34,122 nt of DNA, from NCBI GenBank assembly GCA_027061855.1, contig JAMOVT010000074.1, forward strand, positions 1 through 34,122, read 5' to 3'. Below the pieces are notes generated by a model that saw only the letters and a program-made list of their open reading frames with translations, was not told the DNA's origin and searched no databases. The translations under genes were made by a program, and so were the position numbers. Below, piece after piece: positions 8,277-16,156 of this stretch (positions are counted from its first letter, which is position 1; each line of letters begins with the position of its first letter). Source of the stretch: Flavobacteriales bacterium. GTDB lineage: Bacteria; Bacteroidota; Bacteroidia; Flavobacteriales; Flavobacteriaceae.

Positions 8277-9755
8277 TTATAAACGAAACCAGTCATTTAC
8301 TTGATGGATAAGAAAGTTAATTTCGGGAAATCGTTTATGTACATAAGTTCCGTTTTTCAACTCGTAATCTTTGCTCCATTCCTTGAAATTATGTGCCAAA
8401 GCTTTCACCGCTTTATTGATATAAGCCACCTCTTCATCGGAAGTGGTGGGATGAATGGAGAGACGTATCCAACCCGGTTTTGCTTCTTCATGTCCTTCTT
8501 CCACCTCTTTGATAATTTTCTTTGATTTTTCCCTGTCGATGCCCAAAAGGATATGGCCGTAAGTGCCGGCACAAGAACAACCTCCACGGGTTTGAATACC
8601 GAAATGATCATTGAGCAAACGCACGCCCAAATTATAGGGTAAATCGTCAATATAAAAGGACAAGACTCCCAAGCGGTCTTCGAAATCGCCCGCCAGGAGA
8701 TGTAAATTTTCTATAGATTTGAAAGCGGGAATAAGCCGCGACAGAATTTCATGCTCCCTTTCTTGGATATTTCTCACTCCCATTTGCTCTTTTAATTCTA
8801 TGGCCAATGCCGTACGGATGGCTTGTAATATCCCGGGCGTTCCGCCGTCTTCACGGATTTCAGGATCATCATAATAGCGATGCTCCTTCCATGGATTGGT
8901 CCATAAAACCGTTCCTCCTCCGGGATTATCGGGGATTTTGTTTACATATAAAATTTTATTGAATACCAATACGCCATTTGCTCCGGGACCGCCCAAAAAT
9001 TTATGGGGAGAAAAAAAGATGGCGTCCAAACGTTCCTCTTCGTCCTCCGGATGCATATTCATATCCACATAAGGCGCCGAACAGGCAAAATCTACAAACA
9101 TATAACCGCCTGCATTATGGATCATCCTCGCTATTTTTTTATAATCGGGTTTGAGTCCGGTTACATTGGAACAAGCGGTTACCGAAGCTATTTTTAAGTT
9201 CCGGTTTTTATATTTCTCCAAGAGTTTTTCAAAAGCCTCAAAATCGATATCTTTTTCGTTCAGATAAGGAATTATTTCAACATCGGCAATGGTTTCCAAC
9301 CACGAAGTCTGATTGGAATGATGTTCCATATGGGTAATGAAAACGATAGGACGCTGCTTTTCTTCAAGACAAATTTTATCATGAAAAAACTCATGCAAGC
9401 GCAAGCCCATCATTCTTTGTAATTTGTTGATAGCTCCGGTCATTCCATGGCCGGTAAATATCAATATATCATCCTCTGTGGCTCCTACATGATTTTTCAC
9501 AATTTGACGAGCTTGATGATAGGCCATGGTGATGAGATTTCCCGTTGTGGTAGTGGTAGTATGCGAATTGGCCATAAAAGGCCCGAAATCTTCAAGAATT
9601 TTTCTTTCGATAGGTTCGTAGAGTCTCCCGCTGGCGGTCCAATCGGTATAAATAAGAGGCATCGCCCCGTTGGGCGTTTCAATCACTTCTTCAATTCCTA
9701 CGATATTGTCGCGGAATTTTTGAAAATAGGCGGATAAGGGAGCTCGACTTTTCAT
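8277..9755 (-). CDS. Class V aminotransferase, cysteine desulfurase-like
   Basis: A 492-residue PLP enzyme. Lys252 in SPHKFLGG is the Schiff-base lysine, preceded by His251. Asp222 in VDFACSAP would bind the pyridine nitrogen, and His145/His146 in THMEHHSN lie where the PLP-stacking histidine falls. A conserved loop, TRGGCSCAG, carries Cys393 and Cys395, which suggests cysteine desulfurase or selenocysteine lyase chemistry. The protein is longer than SufS or IscS (about 400 residues), with inserts after residue 120 and a C-terminal extension, so it is not a standard SufS. No suf or isc partner is adjacent. It follows glmM by 15 bp and probably belongs to the recF-glmM transcription unit. The exact substrate is unknown. 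Confidence 0.85.
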   Translation of the reverse strand: MKSRAPLSAYFQKFRDNIVGIEEVIETPNGAMPLIYTDWTASGRLYEPIERKILEDFGPFMANSHTTTTTTGNLITMAYHQARQIVKNHVGATEDDILIFTGHGMTGAINKLQRMMGLRLHEFFHDKICLEEKQRPIVFITHMEHHSNQTSWLETIADVEIIPYLNEKDIDFEAFEKLLEKYKNRNLKIASVTACSNVTGLKPDYKKIARMIHNAGGYMFVDFACSAPYVDMNMHPEDEEERLDAIFFSPHKFLGGPGANGVLVFNKILYVNKIPDNPGGGTVLWTNPWKEHRYYDDPEIREDGGTPGILQAIRTALAIELKEQMGVRNIQEREHEILSRLIPAFKSIENLHLLAGDFEDRLGVLSFYIDDLPYNLGVRLLNDHFGIQTRGGCSCAGTYGHILLGIDREKSKKIIKEVEEGHEEAKPGWIRLSIHPTTSDEEVAYINKAVKALAHNFKEWSKDYELKNGTYVHKRFPEINFLIHQVNDWFRL

Positions 9756-9770
9756 AATTATAAGAGTTTA

Positions 9771-11156
9771 TTATGTAATGGATTTAATTTCATTCATGGT
9801 TTTCATGGCCAGTTCATCCGCTTTTTCTTGAGTTTTGCCTTCGCTGTATATACGGATAATCGGTTCGGTATTGGATTTTCGCACTTGTACCCAGGAATTT
9901 TCAAAATCTATTCTAATTCCGTCTTGGGTATCGATTTCGGCAGCGGGATATTTTCCGGAGAAATATTCAATGATTTTTTCCAAATCAAAATCCGGGGAAA
10001 CTTCCATCTTGTTCTTGCTCATGTAATATTGCGGATATTCATTTTTCAATTGCGACAGGCTTTTGCCGCTTTCGGCCAAATGGGAAAGAATCAATGCAAT
10101 TCCCAGTAAGGCATCTCTTCCTGCATGCAAAGCGGGATAAATCACACCACCGTTCCCTTCGCCCCCGATAACCGCATTCACCTCTTTCATTTTTTCCACC
10201 ACATTCACTTCGCCCGTTTTGGCTTTATGGTATTCTACGCCGTATTTATCCGAAATATCTTTCAAAGCCCGCGAAGAAGACAGATTGGAAACCGTATTTC
10301 CGGGTTTTTTTGACAGGATATAATCGGCGGCGGCTACAAGTGTGTATTCTTCTCCAAACATTTGGCCGTTTTCATCGATTAATGCCAGGCGGTCCACATC
10401 GGGATCCACCACTATACCGAGGTCAAAATTCCCGTTTTTGATTTTTTCCATGATAGCAGTGAGGTTTTGTTCCAAAGGCTCGGGATTATGCGGAAAATCA
10501 CCCGTTGGCTCACAATACATACAATCGTATTCCACACCTAGTTTTTCCAATAGAACCGGAATGGCCAATCCTCCGGTGGAGTTTACCGTATCAATGGCTA
10601 CTTTGAATTTCCTGTTTTTTATTTTTTCGGTTAAAACTTCGGGAAGATTTATAATTTTTTCGATATGTTCGTTTATATATCCTCCGGGATAAGCCTCTAT
10701 TTTTCCCAATTCATCCACGGGAGCATATTCAAAATCTTCTTTTTCAATGATTTCCAATAATTTTTTTCCGTCTTCGGCCGATAGAAATTCGCCTTTATCG
10801 TTGAGCAATTTCAAGGCGTTCCATTGTTTGGGATTATGGCTGGCCGTGAGAATAATACCGCCGTCGGCATTCAAACCGGTAACCGCCATTTCTACCGAAG
10901 GCGTAGTGGAAAGTCCCAAATCCACCACTTCAATTCCCATTCCCGAAAGTGTATTTTGCACGATATTTTGAATCATAGGCCCCGAAAGCCTGGCATCCCT
11001 GCCTATCACGGTTTTTAGTTTTTTGCCGGGGAATTTTTCCTGCATCCATTTTCCATAAGCCGAAGCAAACTGCACGGCATCCAAAGGAGTGAGGTTTTCT
11101 CCCGGCTTCCCACCGATGGTACCTCTGATTCCCGATATGCTTTTTATCAAACTCAT
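9771..11156 (-). CDS. glmM: Phosphoglucosamine mutase, archaeal-type GlmM
   Basis: A 461-residue alpha-D-phosphohexomutase. It probably interconverts glucosamine-6-phosphate and glucosamine-1-phosphate, feeding UDP-GlcNAc for peptidoglycan and lipopolysaccharide. Four family sites are visible: phosphoserine Ser106 in TASHNP, the Mg-binding DPDVDR (Asp251, 253, 255), the sugar-binding loop GGEGNGG (331-337), and the phosphate-binding loop RKSNTEP (426-432). The GEGNGG loop, in place of the bacterial GEQSGH, resembles archaeal-type GlmM, a form commonly found in Bacteroidota. A phosphomannomutase activity cannot be excluded from sequence. It lies between recF (22 bp upstream) and the class V aminotransferase (15 bp downstream). 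Confidence 0.9.
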   Translation of the reverse strand: MSLIKSISGIRGTIGGKPGENLTPLDAVQFASAYGKWMQEKFPGKKLKTVIGRDARLSGPMIQNIVQNTLSGMGIEVVDLGLSTTPSVEMAVTGLNADGGIILTASHNPKQWNALKLLNDKGEFLSAEDGKKLLEIIEKEDFEYAPVDELGKIEAYPGGYINEHIEKIINLPEVLTEKIKNRKFKVAIDTVNSTGGLAIPVLLEKLGVEYDCMYCEPTGDFPHNPEPLEQNLTAIMEKIKNGNFDLGIVVDPDVDRLALIDENGQMFGEEYTLVAAADYILSKKPGNTVSNLSSSRALKDISDKYGVEYHKAKTGEVNVVEKMKEVNAVIGGEGNGGVIYPALHAGRDALLGIALILSHLAESGKSLSQLKNEYPQYYMSKNKMEVSPDFDLEKIIEYFSGKYPAAEIDTQDGIRIDFENSWVQVRKSNTEPIIRIYSEGKTQEKADELAMKTMNEIKSIT

Positions 11157-11178
11157 TTTTCTTATATCTTTTTAAAAT

Positions 11179-12258
11179 TTATAAATCGAATATTTTAAAA
11201 CTTTGATGGACTTGTTCCACCAGTTTTTTTGTGCGTTCCGCATGTGTATCACTGATAAAAATCTGGCCGAAAGTCTCATCATTCACCATTTTTATAATTT
11301 GCTCTACCCGGTGCTCGTCGAGTTTATCAAAAATATCGTCAAAAAGCAGGATAGGTAATTTCCCTGATTGTTTTTTCAGAAATTCAAATTCGGCCAGACG
11401 CAAAGCAATCAAATAGGTTTTTTGTTGGCCTTGACTCCCGAATTTCCGGATGGGTTTTTCATTTATTTCAAACAGAAAATCATCGCGGTGAATCCCCTTG
11501 GAAGTATGCTGCAAAATACGGTCTTTCTGTATGTTTTCATGTAGAAGTTCTTCCAGCGGTTTGATATCCAATTCCGAATAATAGGAAATGTCCACCTCTT
11601 CTTTACCACCTGATAATACTTCGTATTTCTCTTTAAGGTACCGGGCAAAATCGCGAATAAACTCTTTACGTTTTTGATGAATAAAACTTCCGTATTGATG
11701 CAACTGTTCATCATACACAGCCAATGTATCTTTATCAAATTTATGATTGGAAGCAAAATATTTCAAAAGGCGGTTGCGTTGGGTCAAATTCTTTTGGTAA
11801 GCAATCAAAGCCGATAAGTATGCCGCATCCGATTGAGAAATGATTTTATCGACAAATCTTCGGCGGATTTCGCCATGTTCCGATATCAAATCGCGGTCGT
11901 AAGGAGAAATAAGGACCAGGGGAATCAATCCGATATGATCCGAAAGGCGATCATAGGCTTTATTATTCCGTTTGATTATTTTTTTCTTATCCGAACGGTA
12001 GGAAACCAGGATTTCTTCGGGTTTGTTGTTGATTTCAAAAACTCCTTTCACACTAAAAGCCTCCTCCCCGAAACGTATAATTTGCCGTATATTACTATTA
12101 AAAAAAGACTTCCCGAAAGCGAGGAAATAAATGGCATCGAGCACATTTGTTTTCCCCACGCCGTTATTTCCTACAAAACAATTGATCTTACGGTCAAAAT
12201 CAAAAGATTTATCCGCAAAATTTTTAAAATTATATAATTGCAGGTTTTTAAGATGCAT
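11179..12258 (-). CDS. recF: DNA replication and repair protein RecF
   Basis: A 359-residue SMC-like ATPase that helps load RecA at gapped DNA through RecOR. The Walker A motif GNNGVGKT is at residues 30-37, the ABC-type signature GSQGQQKT at 274-281, and Walker B LPILLFDDIFDKLD at about 301-314. I place the start at the ATG whose A is at 12258, giving MHLKNLQLYNFKNF, the standard RecF N-terminus. A longer frame would begin seven codons earlier at a TTG (12277-12279), but that codon lies inside a TAnnTTTG promoter box. recF leads an apparent recF-glmM-aminotransferase unit and is not next to dnaA, dnaN or gyrB in this window. Confidence 0.95.
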   Translation of the reverse strand: MHLKNLQLYNFKNFADKSFDFDRKINCFVGNNGVGKTNVLDAIYFLAFGKSFFNSNIRQIIRFGEEAFSVKGVFEINNKPEEILVSYRSDKKKIIKRNNKAYDRLSDHIGLIPLVLISPYDRDLISEHGEIRRRFVDKIISQSDAAYLSALIAYQKNLTQRNRLLKYFASNHKFDKDTLAVYDEQLHQYGSFIHQKRKEFIRDFARYLKEKYEVLSGGKEEVDISYYSELDIKPLEELLHENIQKDRILQHTSKGIHRDDFLFEINEKPIRKFGSQGQQKTYLIALRLAEFEFLKKQSGKLPILLFDDIFDKLDEHRVEQIIKMVNDETFGQIFISDTHAERTKKLVEQVHQSFKIFDL

Positions 12259-12276
12259 TTTTCGGGGCTTACTATA

Positions 12277-12284
12277 CAAAAATA
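12277..12284 (-). promoter_or_regulatory. Candidate -7 box of recF
   Basis: The minus strand reads TATTTTTG, an exact TAnnTTTG match, 18 bases before the recF ATG. It covers the alternative upstream TTG, arguing against use of that codon. No clear -33 is seen. Confidence 0.4.
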
Positions 12285-12507
12285 AGAAAAAGCAATGGTA
12301 AATTTATTTTTTTATGCTTTTATTTTGAAGGCAAATCGCAAAAAATATATTTAAGCACAAGCAAAGCCGGAATTTTATTTATTATCTTTTATAATTTTAT
12401 AGATTTTTTTAATGCATTTCAGAATTAAAATAGAATCCAAAATGTTGAACAATAAATATTTAACATTTCAGTTATTATAATATTACAACATTCAAAATAC
12501 TAACAAC
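12285..12507. other. AT-rich intergenic region
   Basis: About 220 bp between the divergent recF and metallophosphoesterase genes. It is very AT-rich, has no reading frame of note and no RNA gene I recognise. It should contain the promoter for the plus-strand gene. I found no exact TAnnTTTG near its ATG, although TTG at 12445-12447 could be a -33 element. Confidence 0.4.
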
Positions 12508-13953
12508 ATGAAAAAACGGTTCACTTTCCTTTTATTGTTGGCTATTTATTCCACTTCCTTTTCCCAAGTTTATATTCCAAAGACTTCCTCTGAAAAAACT
12601 ACCGACAAAGGAAACTCTTATACACTTAAATATGCCGGCTCGGATTATTTCCGGAAATCCCCTTATGTATTATATCCCGGAAAAAACGATGAAATGTTAA
12701 TTTTATGGCAATTGAATACCACCGCTACTTGCGAAGTTAAATATGGTACCGATACCTCCTATTCTTCCGGTACTCAAACTACTACCGAATACGGGAACGA
12801 TCATCAACATAAAGTCAATTTAACCGGTTTGACTCCCGGACAAAAATATTATTATCAAATAACGGCGGGTAATCAAAATACTAAAAACGGGAGTTTTCAG
12901 GCAGGAGCACCGGATAACGATAGTCAATTGACTTTTTTTGCCTACGGAGATACGCGGTCATACCCTTCCCATCATGATGTTGTGGCAACTGCTATATTAA
13001 ATGATATAAATAACAACAATTTAAAACAAACTTTCATAATCAATTCCGGCGATTTGGTAAATGACGGAGACGATGAAGATTCTTGGCAAAATGAATTTTT
13101 TAATTCTTCTTTTACTCATATCATTGAAATGTTAGCTAATTTACCGTATCTCACGGCAATGGGAAATCATGAAGGCCAAGGGGTTTTATTTAAAAAATAT
13201 TTCCCCTACCCCATGTATGAAAACAATAGTTTCTACTACTCTTTTGATTATGGGCCTCTCCATGTATGTGTCGTAGATCAGGAAATCGACTATTCACAGG
13301 GAAGCACTCAATACAACTGGATAGTAAACGACTTATCCTCATCCGGTAAACTTTGGAAAATTGCCGTTTTTCATAAACCGGGATGGTCGGCGGGAGGACA
13401 TTCAAATTCCTCTGATGTTCAAAACAATTTACAAGGATTATTTGAAAATTACGGAGTTTCTCTGGTTATAACGGGACATAATCATTATTATGCACGGGCA
13501 GTTGTAAATAATGTTCATCATATTACTACGGGTGGTGGCGGCGCTCCTTTATATACTCCTAATGCTTCCTATCCCAATATTGTAAAAGTAGAGAAGTCCA
13601 ATCATTACTGCAAAATTGAAATCGACGGAAATAAATTACAATTTTCTGCCATTCGTGACAACGGAAGCCAAATCGAAGTTTTTGATCTTGAAAAAACGGC
13701 TTCTTCCATAGAGGAAAACAGTTTAAATTCAAAATGGTTTGCATATAATAATGAAGAAGGAATGCTTGTAATAAAAACCAAAGGCGTTCATGGAAAGATA
13801 GAAATTTATGATAATTTAGGCAGAAAGATTTATAAAAATAAAATAAATGACCGGTTGATTTATATGCCCAAAAAGCATGGAATATATTATGTGCGATTTA
13901 TTGACGGGCAAAATTTCAGCGTCAAAAAAATAATTTCTGGGAGATATAATTAA
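12508..13953 (+). CDS. T9SS-exported metallophosphoesterase
   Basis: A 481-residue secreted protein. Residues 1-20 form a signal peptide (ending TSFSQ). Residues 50-135 form a fibronectin-III-like domain of the kind that precedes purple acid phosphatases, with 'VNLTGLTPGQKYYYQITAG'. Residues 141-345 form a calcineurin-like phosphoesterase with metal-binding motifs GDTR (Asp148), SGDLV (Asp182), GNHE (Asn220-His221), FHKPG (His289) and GHNH (His324, His326). The last 80 residues form a type-A T9SS sorting domain, with 'GKIEIYDNLGRKIYK' and an ending in VKKII plus a few residues. The protein is therefore probably cell-surface or secreted and may release phosphate from organic esters. Its gene is 15 bp upstream of a small membrane protein gene. 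Confidence 0.92.
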   Translation: MKKRFTFLLLLAIYSTSFSQVYIPKTSSEKTTDKGNSYTLKYAGSDYFRKSPYVLYPGKNDEMLILWQLNTTATCEVKYGTDTSYSSGTQTTTEYGNDHQHKVNLTGLTPGQKYYYQITAGNQNTKNGSFQAGAPDNDSQLTFFAYGDTRSYPSHHDVVATAILNDINNNNLKQTFIINSGDLVNDGDDEDSWQNEFFNSSFTHIIEMLANLPYLTAMGNHEGQGVLFKKYFPYPMYENNSFYYSFDYGPLHVCVVDQEIDYSQGSTQYNWIVNDLSSSGKLWKIAVFHKPGWSAGGHSNSSDVQNNLQGLFENYGVSLVITGHNHYYARAVVNNVHHITTGGGGAPLYTPNASYPNIVKVEKSNHYCKIEIDGNKLQFSAIRDNGSQIEVFDLEKTASSIEENSLNSKWFAYNNEEGMLVIKTKGVHGKIEIYDNLGRKIYKNKINDRLIYMPKKHGIYYVRFIDGQNFSVKKIISGRYN

Positions 13954-13968
13954 GGAAAGTATTTTTTC

Positions 13969-14175
13969 GTGACTAAAAAAATCCTGTTATTTTTCTTTCT
14001 TCTTGTTTCGGTTTTATGGCTCTTCATAAAAATCGACCGTATGATTCAAATCGACCGGTGTTTGGATAGCGGTGGAATATGGAATTACAAAATGCACCGC
14101 TGTGAAAAGGATAGTCTTACAAAGGAAGAAAAAACTCTTCCTGTTTCACAAAAACACCAAGGAACAATTAATTGA
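13969..14175 (+). CDS. Small membrane protein with a CLDxGGxW...C motif
   Basis: A 68-residue protein with a GTG start. The sequence AAGGAAAG at 13953-13960 is a plausible ribosome binding site, and the next in-frame ATG would delete the membrane segment. Residues 5-20 are a strongly hydrophobic helix, so this is a single-pass protein or signal-anchored peptide. The rest is small and polar, with the spaced motif DRCLDSGGIWNYKMHRC. Cys31 and Cys47 could form a disulfide in the periplasm. Short proteins with this Cys-Leu-Asp-x-Gly-Gly-x-aromatic...Cys pattern recur in bacteria, by memory, but I know no function. It lies 15 bp after the T9SS phosphoesterase gene and is probably co-transcribed. 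Confidence 0.65.
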   Translation: MTKKILLFFFLLVSVLWLFIKIDRMIQIDRCLDSGGIWNYKMHRCEKDSLTKEEKTLPVSQKHQGTIN

Positions 14176-14319
14176 GTAAATTAAAAAAACTCAATATTGA
14201 ACATAATGTTTTTTCTAAATTTTGCAACTGCTAACTCCTCTTATTTTTTTTTATAAATCGGCAGAAAGCTCTTTTTTCATGTTTATTTATTTTCGTATTT
14301 TTACCTAAAATTTTTACGC

Positions 14320-14595
14320 ATGGAAATCGAAAAAGACATATTGATAGAAGACTTGGTGGAAGATTATCCTTTTGCCGAGGAATTTCTACGTGTCCGCGGG
14401 ATAAAATGTATCCGTTGCGGCGAGCCTATTTGGGGCACCTTGGAAGATGCTTGTAAGGAAAAAGGATTTTCCGATCAAGAAATAGAGCAAATAGTAAAAG
14501 ATTTAAACGAAATTAACCAAAATAAAAATCAACAAAATGAGTCAGAAGATCAACATACAAGAAGTATTAAAACGATTAGGTATAAAGGAGATTAA
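14320..14595 (+). CDS. DUF1858 domain protein, putative redox disulfide
   Basis: A 91-residue cytoplasmic protein. Residues 1-65 match the DUF1858 / hybrid-cluster-associated redox disulfide pattern: an N-terminal 'I.DLVEDYP.AEEFL...GI' helix pair, then Cys30-x2-Cys33 in KCIRCGEP and a further Cys45 in 'LEDACKEKGF'. The CxxC pair could be redox active or bind metal. The last 25 residues are low-complexity (Asn/Gln-rich) and lie in the region where the reading frame overlaps the start of the ALDH gene by 59 bp in a different frame. A near-consensus -7 box, TATTTTTA, is at 14296-14303. Confidence 0.8.
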   Translation: MEIEKDILIEDLVEDYPFAEEFLRVRGIKCIRCGEPIWGTLEDACKEKGFSDQEIEQIVKDLNEINQNKNQQNESEDQHTRSIKTIRYKGD

Positions 14596-16096
14596 TTCAG
14601 GGGTCTCTACCGGAACAAAATGGTTTGAAACCGAAGGAAAACTTAACAAATCCACTTCACCCGTCGACGGCAGTTTGATAGCTTCGGTGCAAACGGCCAC
14701 AATGGATGATTATGAAAAAGTAATCAAAACGGCACAAGAAGCTTTTAAAGAATGGCGTATGACACCTGCTCCGGTACGTGCGGAAGTAATCCGTCAAATC
14801 GGGAATGCTTTGCGTGAAAACAAAGAAGATTTGGGCGCCTTGGTTTCCTATGAAATGGGGAAAATCTATCAAGAAGGTTTGGGAGAAGTTCAAGAAATGA
14901 TAGATATCTGTGATTTTGCCGTGGGACAAGCCCGTACAATGAACGGTTTTAACTTACAGTCTGAAAGACCTATGCACCGCTTGATGGAACAATACCAACC
15001 TCTGGGAATTGTGGGAATTATTTCCTCTTTTAATTTTCCAGTAGCCGTATGGATGTGGAATGCCGCCATCGCCATCACCGCAGGAGATGTGGTAGTATGG
15101 AAACCTTCTTCCAAAACTCCTTTAACGGCTATTGCCTCACATAAAATCATCGAAAAGGTCCTCAAAGACAACAATGTTCCCGAAGGAGTTTTCAATCTTA
15201 TTATCGGTCGTTCCTCGGTAATGGGTGATAATTTCCTTGATGACAAACGAATTCCGCTTATTTCCATGACAGGTTCTACTGCCGTAGGAAAACGCGTGGG
15301 CGAAAGAGTGGGAAAACGTTTGGGAAAAACCATTCTTGAATTGGGAGGAAATAATGCCGTGATTGTCACTCCCAAGGCCAATTTGAATATGGCTTTAATG
15401 TCTACGGTATTCGGTACGGTCGGTACGGCAGGACAACGTTGTACTTCTACTCGTCGAATTATTTTACACGAAGATATTTATGACGAATTCAAAGAAAAAA
15501 TGATCAATGCCTATGAAAAAATCAAACAACGAATAGGCAGTCCGCTCGACCCCGAAACTTTGGTAGGTCCTTTACATGATATACATGCGGTAAATCAATT
15601 CAAACATGCCATCGAACAAGTTCAAAAAGAAGGTGGAAAACTCATCTACGGAGGAGAAATCCTGGAAGGTCCCGGTTTTGAAACGGGTACTTATGTGGTT
15701 CCTGCCATTGCAGAAGCGGAAAACCATTATGATATTGTACAAGAAGAAACCTTTGCACCGATTGTATATCTGATTAAATACAGCGGAGATGTGGAAAATG
15801 CCATTGCCTTAAATAACGATGTACCGCAAGGACTTTCATCGGCCATCTTTACACAAGATATGCAAGAGGCTGAAAAATTCTATTCGGCTATGGGATCGGA
15901 CTGCGGTATAGCCAATGTCAATGCCGGAACATCCGGAGCCGAGATAGGCGGTGCTTTCGGTGGAGAAAAAGATACCGGAGGCGGACGTGAGTCCGGTTCC
16001 GATGCATGGAAAGCCTATATGAGAAGACAAACCACCACTGTTAATTACGGTTCCGATTTGCCATTGGCACAAGGAATTAAATTTGACCTCGATTAA
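14537..16096 (+). CDS. Aldehyde dehydrogenase, ALDH7 family
   Basis: A 519-residue NAD(P)-dependent dehydrogenase. It resembles the ALDH7 (antiquitin / alpha-aminoadipic semialdehyde dehydrogenase) group, including 'FNFPVAVWMWNAA' and 'GTAGQRCTSTRR'. Active-site residues are Cys302 (GQRCTS), Glu268 (LELGGNN), Asn166 (SSFNFP) and the cofactor loop GSTAVG (246-251). A likely substrate is 2-aminoadipate-6-semialdehyde (piperideine-6-carboxylate) from lysine degradation, but no other lysine-catabolic gene is nearby. The N-terminus MSQKINIQEVLKRLGIKEIN resembles that of other family members, supporting this ATG even though it lies inside the upstream DUF1858 gene. Transcription ends at the hairpin at 16116-16149. 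Confidence 0.92.
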   Translation: MSQKINIQEVLKRLGIKEINSGVSTGTKWFETEGKLNKSTSPVDGSLIASVQTATMDDYEKVIKTAQEAFKEWRMTPAPVRAEVIRQIGNALRENKEDLGALVSYEMGKIYQEGLGEVQEMIDICDFAVGQARTMNGFNLQSERPMHRLMEQYQPLGIVGIISSFNFPVAVWMWNAAIAITAGDVVVWKPSSKTPLTAIASHKIIEKVLKDNNVPEGVFNLIIGRSSVMGDNFLDDKRIPLISMTGSTAVGKRVGERVGKRLGKTILELGGNNAVIVTPKANLNMALMSTVFGTVGTAGQRCTSTRRIILHEDIYDEFKEKMINAYEKIKQRIGSPLDPETLVGPLHDIHAVNQFKHAIEQVQKEGGKLIYGGEILEGPGFETGTYVVPAIAEAENHYDIVQEETFAPIVYLIKYSGDVENAIALNNDVPQGLSSAIFTQDMQEAEKFYSAMGSDCGIANVNAGTSGAEIGGAFGGEKDTGGGRESGSDAWKAYMRRQTTTVNYGSDLPLAQGIKFDLD

Positions 16097-16115
16097 AACA
16101 TAAAAATCACAAACC

Positions 16116-16149
16116 AAAAAAAGCAGTCTTTTATTAAGGCTGCTTTTTT
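16116..16149. terminator. Bidirectional intrinsic terminator
   Basis: AGCAGTCTT (16122-16130) pairs with AAGGCTGCT (16136-16144), including one G-U type pair, around a 5-base loop. An A tract lies to the left and a T tract to the right. It sits between the convergent ALDH gene and the gene at 16157, and can serve both. Confidence 0.85.
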
Positions 16150-16156
16150 ATATTAT

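Noticed and set aside
11833-12237. 134-codon plus-strand open frame inside recF
   Set aside because: It opposes the RecF Walker A region and has no supporting signal.
12259-12279. TTG-initiated longer RecF
   Set aside because: The TTG lies in a promoter box and the ATG at 12258 gives the standard RecF N-terminus.
14171-14195. ATTGAGT...ACTCAAT hairpin after the small membrane protein gene
   Set aside because: The stem is a short, AT-rich 7 bp with an 11-base loop, includes the stop codon and lacks an adjacent T tract, so it is weak as a terminator.
14890-15381. 163-codon minus-strand open frame inside the ALDH gene
   Set aside because: It is antisense to the conserved ALDH active-site region and shows no independent features.
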